DNA from: Myxococcus sp.
GTDB lineage: Bacteria > Myxococcota > Myxococcia > Myxococcales > Myxococcaceae
Length of the DNA stretch: 39,621 nucleotides
Assembly: GCA_014879945.1 (NCBI GenBank)
Contig: JACSRE010000063.1
Location: 1-39,621 of the forward strand
Direction: 5' to 3'
Position 1 is the first letter of the stretch. Every line of letters starts with the position of its first letter. A program made the translations under genes and the position numbers. The notes under the pieces were generated by a model, which did no database searches, had not been told where the DNA came from, and worked only from the letters and a program-made list of their open reading frames with translations. Shown in pieces: positions 35,047-39,621 of this stretch.

Positions 35047-37224
35047 TCACTGCGTCTCGTCACACCCGATGTCGGGCGCGGTGTTCAACGGAATCGGCCG
35101 GCGCTGGCCGTCGATGTCGTCCGCCGGCATGCCGGTGAGGCCGCCGGCGCCGCGCATCAGTGAGCTGGTGCTGATGCGGAAGTTGGCGATGAAGCCCGGG
35201 TCGTTCGACAGGTTGTTGAAGGCGCTGACGCCCATGCCGTTGAGGCCGTTGATCTGCCCCGCGCCCGAGAGGGTGGTGCTGCCCTCGTCCTGGTAGAGCG
35301 GAGGAAAGCCCGCGAAGACCGGCGCCCAGAAGTCGTTGTGCTCGAGCACCGCGGGGTCGCTCACGCCATCGGCCTCCTGGAACGCGAACCGCACCGTCGC
35401 GAAGCCGAGCGCGGTGATGATGTTGTTCCGGTACGAGCCCATCGGCGGGAAGAAGCCCGTCGTCGAGCTCGAGCGCACCGCGACCCCCACGGTGAGCTGG
35501 TTCATGAAGGCGCCGCTCCCGCCAGTCACGGGGACGAAGGTGTTGCTGTGCACGTCAGGGGCGGGCGCGCTGTTGTCGCCGGTGCGGCGCGCGTTGTTCT
35601 GCTCGAAGGCGATGACGCTCGGGCAGACGCCACCGACGACCAGGTTGTTCTCGACGCGAGACGAAGAGCCCTCGAGGCGCAGGCCCCAGAGGAAGGGCTG
35701 CGCGCCGACTCCGCCGCCAGTGGTGCACTGCGCCCCGTCCGAGCCGAAGGTGTTGCGCGCGATGCGCGGCGACGACTGGGTGACGAGGCCGTGGAAGACG
35801 AAGCGCGCGTTGGTCGCCTGGGCGGCGTTGTTGGTCACCTCGGCGCACGAGCCGGTGCACGAGGCGCTCCCCGAAGCGCAGTTGCCGACACACGCCAGGC
35901 CCACCGAGGCCACCACCGCGCGCCCGCCCGAGATGCTCCGGTTGTTGATGATGCGGCACATGGAGTTGACGCCGGCCGTGCCGCTGACCTGCTCGTGGGT
36001 GCAGATGATGCCGCCCGCGCTCTCGGGGACGATGGAGCCCGCGAGGCTGCCGCTGATGGTGTTGCTGTCGATCAGCGGGTCGCAGCCGTCGTTGGCCAGC
36101 ACGCCGAACACCGTGCTCGAGGTGCCCTGCGCGAGGCCTCCCTGGACCAGCGAGTTCGACAGCCGCGGGTTGGCCGCCCCGGGGCCGACGGGCGTGCAGC
36201 GGGTGAAGTTGATGCCCACCGACGCGATCGGCGGCAACGCGAAGTTGCCTACGCCGGTGCAGCCTCGAACCTCGGACTGGTCGATGACGACGTTGCTGGT
36301 GTTGCCGATGACGGCGACGCCCGCACACGTGCCGCCGGAGGCCAGCCCTGAAGCCGCCGTCGAGGAGCGGAAGCTGCTGCCCGCGCCGTCGGTGAGCAGC
36401 AGGCCGGCGCTGGTGGTGGTCGCCCCCGCCGTCGCGCCACCCCGCAGATCGATGAACTCCATCTCGACGGCGGCGTTGTTCACCGCGACGCCGAACGAGG
36501 TCACGCTGGCCGGGCCCGCTTGAACGTCGGCGCGGTCAGTGGTGAGCGAAACGCCTTCGAGGCGCGGCGTCGGGCGCGCCGTCGTCGAGCCTGTGCCGGT
36601 GACGGTGATGCCGGTGGCGTTGGCGGGCACGGGCGCGCCGCTGCCGGGCGGGTCGACCTCGAAGTCGCGCAGGGTGGGCGAGGCGTCGACGATGCTGATG
36701 GCCGACGCGGCCGTGGCCCCGGCGATGGCGCCGGCGCTCTGCACGCGCAAGCCGTCGAGGCCCGCGGTGCGGCCCGCGCCCGGCGCGAAGGTGACGCCCG
36801 CTGGGGTGAGGTTGATGAGCAGCGTCCGCTGGCCGTTGCGTGTCCAGGTGAAGTTCGACGCCACCGTCCAGCGGCCCTGAACCACCACGCCTGCCGGAAC
36901 GGTCACGTTCTCGGCGTACGACGTGGGAGTGCCCTGCGCCGCGCCCACGAAGACGGTGGGGCGGTTGAGCTGCTGCGCGACCGCGACGCCGCGCGCGATG
37001 GTTCGGAAGGGGCTCGCCTGGGTGCCCGGGTTGGTGTCGAGCGCGTTGGCGCACGTGACGCAGACGTAGGTGTTGGTCGGGCCGCCGCTGCCGCCCGCCG
37101 CGCCGCCGCCGACCGCAGCCCCACCGGCGAGGCCTCCGTCGAAGTCCTCAGGGACGACCACGTTGCAGTTGCAGCCCGCCACGACGAAGGACGCAGCGGA
37201 GATCAAGCCGAGCAGGCGCTTCAT
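35047..37224 (-). CDS. Lipoprotein with right-handed parallel beta-helix-like domain
   Basis: The 725-residue protein starts MKRLLGLISAASFVVAGC, a clear lipobox signal. A Gly/Ala-rich linker (GGLAGGAAVGGGAAGGSGG) follows. The segment ASPFRTIARGVAVAQQLNRP with VPAGVVVQGRW is typical of DUF1565/pectate-lyase-like proteins. The remaining ~600 residues hold many short repeats with asparagines and small hydrophobics (IDSNTISGSL, IARNTFGSDG, VENNLVVGG, YRNNIITALG), as in parallel beta-helices. A final DIDGQRRP..PDIGCDE motif is common at the end of such proteins. It is likely surface-anchored and may bind or degrade polysaccharide; no catalytic residues are assigned. ATG 37224 is fixed by the signal peptide. 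Confidence 0.85.
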   Translation of the reverse strand: MKRLLGLISAASFVVAGCNCNVVVPEDFDGGLAGGAAVGGGAAGGSGGPTNTYVCVTCANALDTNPGTQASPFRTIARGVAVAQQLNRPTVFVGAAQGTPTSYAENVTVPAGVVVQGRWTVASNFTWTRNGQRTLLINLTPAGVTFAPGAGRTAGLDGLRVQSAGAIAGATAASAISIVDASPTLRDFEVDPPGSGAPVPANATGITVTGTGSTTARPTPRLEGVSLTTDRADVQAGPASVTSFGVAVNNAAVEMEFIDLRGGATAGATTTSAGLLLTDGAGSSFRSSTAASGLASGGTCAGVAVIGNTSNVVIDQSEVRGCTGVGNFALPPIASVGINFTRCTPVGPGAANPRLSNSLVQGGLAQGTSSTVFGVLANDGCDPLIDSNTISGSLAGSIVPESAGGIICTHEQVSGTAGVNSMCRIINNRSISGGRAVVASVGLACVGNCASGSASCTGSCAEVTNNAAQATNARFVFHGLVTQSSPRIARNTFGSDGAQCTTGGGVGAQPFLWGLRLEGSSSRVENNLVVGGVCPSVIAFEQNNARRTGDNSAPAPDVHSNTFVPVTGGSGAFMNQLTVGVAVRSSSTTGFFPPMGSYRNNIITALGFATVRFAFQEADGVSDPAVLEHNDFWAPVFAGFPPLYQDEGSTTLSGAGQINGLNGMGVSAFNNLSNDPGFIANFRISTSSLMRGAGGLTGMPADDIDGQRRPIPLNTAPDIGCDETQ

Positions 37225-37366
37225 GCGAAGACCTCGAGAGAGAAGGGTGCAGCCCCGACGACGACGGTGGAGCATGTCACAGACCGCGCACGAGTCTGAG
37301 CAGATGCGCCGACTTCCTCGCAACCGGGCTGTCGGGAAGGTGGCCCGCCGCGCGCGCGGTGCGGCG

Positions 37367-37834
37367 CTAGCGTCGCAGAAAGAGCGTGTCGTCGCGCCGC
37401 AGCACCGTGAATGAGCGCAGCGGTCGCGTCGCGGGACCCAGCAGCACGCGGCCCTCGAGGTCGAACCGGCTCCCGTGACACGGGCAGTGCCAGTCGGAGC
37501 GGCCCGCCGGCTCGACGTCACAGGCGCCGTGCGTACACACCCTCCACACCGCGGTGAAGCACCCCTCGAGTTGGTGTTGGACCCACACGTTCAAGAAGGC
37601 GTCGGGCCGCTCCACGATGGCTGAGGCGCCGGGCACGCGCAGCGACGGCACGTCGGCGAGCTCGATTCGAACCCAGTCGGCGCCGGGGCTCTCGTCGTGA
37701 CAGCGCGCGCCACCGTCGAGGTCAGGCACGCCCGCATCCTCCGAGCCGCCAGGCGCTGGCTCCACGCGTGCTGGACCGCAGGCGACGAGCCCGAGGCCGC
37801 CTGCGACGACGCAGCGGCGCGAGCACCTCGTCAC
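37367..37834 (-). CDS. Rieske [2Fe-2S] protein, exported, possible lipoprotein
   Basis: The 155-residue protein has both Rieske ligand boxes: CTHGAC (C100, H102, with C105 for the disulfide) and CPCHGSRF (C117, H120, with C119). GRVLLGPATRPL follows, as in Rieske ferredoxin-like proteins. The N-terminus, MTRCSRRCVVAGGLGLVACG, combines a twin-arginine with a lipobox-like LVAC. That fits Tat export of a folded iron-sulfur protein and lipid anchoring. It would act in electron transfer in the periplasm, but no oxygenase or cytochrome partner is in the window. GTG 37834 overlaps the stop of the upstream gene (GTGA), so the two are coupled. Confidence 0.9.
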   Translation of the reverse strand: MTRCSRRCVVAGGLGLVACGPARVEPAPGGSEDAGVPDLDGGARCHDESPGADWVRIELADVPSLRVPGASAIVERPDAFLNVWVQHQLEGCFTAVWRVCTHGACDVEPAGRSDWHCPCHGSRFDLEGRVLLGPATRPLRSFTVLRRDDTLFLRR

Positions 37835-38571
37835 GGCGCGCCACCATCAATCAACCGGCCGTTCACCACCGCGACGGCGTCGAGATCGAAGCCCCCTCCC
37901 GGCGGGCCGTAGAACCGGTTGGCGCCCGAGTCGGTCACGCGCACGAAGCGCGCCCGGGTGAGGCCCACCAGCGCGAGGTCGAAGCCGTCTCCGCCGGCGA
38001 CGCTCGGGTCGGTCGCCGAGATGCCCATCGAGGGGTTCCCGTAGACGACGTGCGTCCCCGCGCAGCCGGGAGCGCCCGCGTCGACGTCGCCCGCCGCGCA
38101 GGGGAACTCGCGCCAGTCGACGCCGTCTTCGCTGACCGCCACCACGCCGGTCTCGAAGAAGGTGCCGAAGGGGTTCTCGAAGACGAGCAGGTCGACGCCC
38201 GGCCCATCGACCGCGATGAGGTCGGTGAACTCGAGCTCGATGACGCCGGCGCGGCCGAGGGAGAGGACGTCGAGCGAGCCTGCGCTCTCGCCGCCCCCTT
38301 CGGGAGGACCGAGCACGACGTCAGGCAGCCGGTCCTGCCCGAAGCCCGCGCCGGGCCCGGGGGCGAAGCGCACGAGGCGATCGGCCCACGGGTCGGCGGC
38401 GCGGGCGCTCGCGTCAGGACTCCCTGCGTCGTCCACCGAGCCCGCGTCGACGGTGGCGCCGGCGTCGACCTCGCCAGCGTCGAGGGCGTCTGGAGTCACC
38501 CCCCCGTCGGCGAGCCGAACGGGCGCGCCACACGAGAGGATCAGGGCTGCGACGGCGGCGACCCGCTTCAC
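37831..38571 (-). CDS. Predicted lipoprotein with Asp-Ala-Gly linker
   Basis: The 246-residue protein has a short signal with a lipobox (VAALILSC, Cys about residue 14). A linker rich in DAG units (PDALDAGEVDAGATVDAGSV) follows. The beta-rich domain contains GVDLLVFENPFG, SEDGVDWREFPC, YGNPSMGISATDPSVAGGDG and a final GFDLDAVAVVNG. The FENP and SxDGxxWxxFPC blocks occur in cell-surface proteins of delta-proteobacteria that look like ligand-binding beta-sandwiches. Two cysteines (FPCAAG and APGCAG) may pair. It starts at GTG 38571, overlapping the previous gene stop, and its own stop overlaps the Rieske start. It is the middle gene of a three-gene unit. Its function is unknown. Confidence 0.8.
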   Translation of the reverse strand: MKRVAAVAALILSCGAPVRLADGGVTPDALDAGEVDAGATVDAGSVDDAGSPDASARAADPWADRLVRFAPGPGAGFGQDRLPDVVLGPPEGGGESAGSLDVLSLGRAGVIELEFTDLIAVDGPGVDLLVFENPFGTFFETGVVAVSEDGVDWREFPCAAGDVDAGAPGCAGTHVVYGNPSMGISATDPSVAGGDGFDLALVGLTRARFVRVTDSGANRFYGPPGGGFDLDAVAVVNGRLIDGGAP

Positions 38572-39621
38572 GGTGTCAGCTTCACGAGGCGGCGGCCGAG
38601 GCGATCGACGATGCCGACGTAGAGGTCGGTACCCGAACCGATGGCCGTGAAGATTCGCGAGCAGCGCAGCCCGCCGTTCTCGAGCAGCGGCTGCGCGGTG
38701 CCGATGCTGACGGTCTGCGTGCCCGAGCCCGTGACCGTGAGCGGCAGGCGCTCCAGCCGATCGGTGAAGGGGTTGAACATGGCGTCGTAGCCGCCTCGCA
38801 CCACCACCACGTCGCCGCCGAACGAGGTGACGTCGGCGAGGTCGTCTCCCTCCGCGACGACCGGAGCCGTGGTCGCGGAGTAGGTGAACGTCGCGCCGCT
38901 CGCGATGGGGCCCAGGTACATCGACGGGGGCAGGGCGCGGGTGACGTTGCTGAAGTCGGCGCGCGCGTTGCCAGCCACCAGCACTCCGTCGGCGGTCGCC
39001 GCGGTGTAGCCGTTGCCGCCAAACGCGTCGGGGAACCCGGCGAGGAAGGCGGTCTGCGACGGCGCGCCCGGCCGCAGCGCGAACAGGCCCGTTCCGGTGG
39101 CGGTGCCGAGCCCGAGGCCGTTGACCACGAACGCGCCGCTCGAGAGACCGACCGAGGTGTAGTTCCCAGGAGCGTTCACATACTCGACGCCGCCGTCGTC
39201 AGGCTGCACCAACGCCACCACGCCGGGAAACCCAGCGCCCGTCTTCGTGTACCCCGTCAGCAGTTGCTGGCCGTTCGACGCGATGGTGCTGCCCAGGAAG
39301 GTGCCCGCGTCGCGGTCCGCCGGGGCGCGCACGTCGACGATGGCTGCTCCGAGCGTGAGCCCAGGAAGAGCGCCGAGCGTTCGGAGCTGTCGGTCGGTGG
39401 TGACGGTGAAGAGCTGGCCGTTGTGCACGCCGAGCGCCGTGGTCCCCGCAGGGAGCGCGCCCGAGGCGTTCACCGTCGTGGTGCCGCGGAGCGTGAAGGT
39501 CCCCAGCGCCAGGTGGAGCGTCACCGTGTCACAGGTCACTCCCGCATCCGCCGCCGAACCGCCCGCTGCCGAACCGCCCGCTGCCGAACCGCCCGCTGCC
39601 GAACCGCCCGCTGCCGAACCG
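38568..39621 (-). CDS. Beta-propeller-like lipoprotein, N-terminus outside window
   Basis: The frame runs off the right edge. The visible ~350 residues start within a GGSAA pentapeptide array. A cysteine-containing VTCDTVTLHLALGTFTL strand follows, then repeated short beta segments such as GVHNGQLFTVTTDRQLRTLG, NGQQLLTGYTKTG and VVVRGGYDAMFNPFTDRLER, ending IVDRLGRRLVKLTP. This resembles propeller or strand-repeat surface proteins. The linker style suggests a lipoprotein whose signal lies outside the window. It is the first visible gene of a coupled unit with the DAG-linker lipoprotein and the Rieske protein. GTG 39539 is internal, not the start. Confidence 0.75.
   Translation of the reverse strand, partial: GSAAGGSAAGGSAAGGSAAGGSAADAGVTCDTVTLHLALGTFTLRGTTTVNASGALPAGTTALGVHNGQLFTVTTDRQLRTLGALPGLTLGAAIVDVRAPADRDAGTFLGSTIASNGQQLLTGYTKTGAGFPGVVALVQPDDGGVEYVNAPGNYTSVGLSSGAFVVNGLGLGTATGTGLFALRPGAPSQTAFLAGFPDAFGGNGYTAATADGVLVAGNARADFSNVTRALPPSMYLGPIASGATFTYSATTAPVVAEGDDLADVTSFGGDVVVVRGGYDAMFNPFTDRLERLPLTVTGSGTQTVSIGTAQPLLENGGLRCSRIFTAIGSGTDLYVGIVDRLGRRLVKLTP
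39553..39621 (-). repeat. Near-perfect 15-bp array encoding GGSAA, continues off window
   Basis: More than four identical 15-bp units (plus strand CCGAACCGCCCGCTG) run to the right edge. Perfect DNA identity, including wobble positions, marks a recent expansion, unlike the drifted array of similar protein sequence at the left edge. It may be longer outside the window. Confidence 0.85.

Noticed and set aside
37225..37366. Small gene or regulatory RNA between the Rieske gene and the beta-helix lipoprotein
   Set aside because: No frame with plausible start and codon use and no clear stem-loop with a T-tract; it probably only carries the lipoprotein promoter.

Overview
The window is very GC-rich with G or C at nearly every third codon position. 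It is packed with predicted lipoproteins carrying Gly/Ala/Ser or Asp-Ala-Gly low-complexity linkers, and it holds a Hanks-type Ser/Thr kinase, a bacterial SET protein and a TonB/ExbB/ExbD set. This combination points to a myxobacterium or other member of Myxococcota. That is inferred from gene style only; there is no rRNA or marker gene. I saw no tRNA, rRNA, CRISPR array, transposase or phage gene.

Layout. 2-2740: the C-terminal part of a Cys-rich/kelch surface protein, then (opposite strand) an MmcQ/YjbR-like protein coupled to a lipoprotein. 2856-5630: an O-methyltransferase, a large unknown protein with a Rossmann-like core, and a VanZ-like membrane protein. 5711-9249 (minus): a SET-domain protein, an M23-type peptidase, an AstA-like arginine N-succinyltransferase and a DUF547 membrane-anchored protein. 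9327-14216: a small membrane protein, a tonB-exbD-exbB operon, a DUF5684 and a DUF2752 membrane protein, and two coupled bacterial-PH-domain (YdbS/YdbT-like) proteins. 14362-18116: a Ser/Thr kinase and glycogen phosphorylase. 18119-21077 (minus): a repeat-rich Cys-rich lipoprotein, a small membrane protein, and a metallopeptidase with a coupled 68-residue partner.

21284-34794 is the centrepiece: about 13.5 kb of tightly coupled plus-strand genes, most joined by 4-nt ATGA/GTGA overlaps. In order they are a membrane/coiled-coil protein with a long Gly-Gln-Gln repeat, a MoxR AAA+ ATPase, a secreted-then-anchored amidotransferase-like protein, an ABC ATPase, two paralogous 12-TM ABC permeases, a DUF58 protein, a possible 23-codon relay ORF, a BatA-like vWA membrane protein, and a 912-residue membrane protein with two vWA domains flanking an amidotransferase-like fold. 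The order suggests one envelope machine in which a MoxR/vWA chaperone pair serves an ABC-2 type transporter. Its substrate cannot be read from the sequence.

35047-39621 (minus): a parallel-beta-helix-like lipoprotein, then an operon encoding a beta-propeller-like repeat protein (running off the right edge), a Asp-Ala-Gly-rich lipoprotein and a solitary Rieske lipoprotein. No gene-free stretch exceeds about 300 bases; the longest is 34795-35046.
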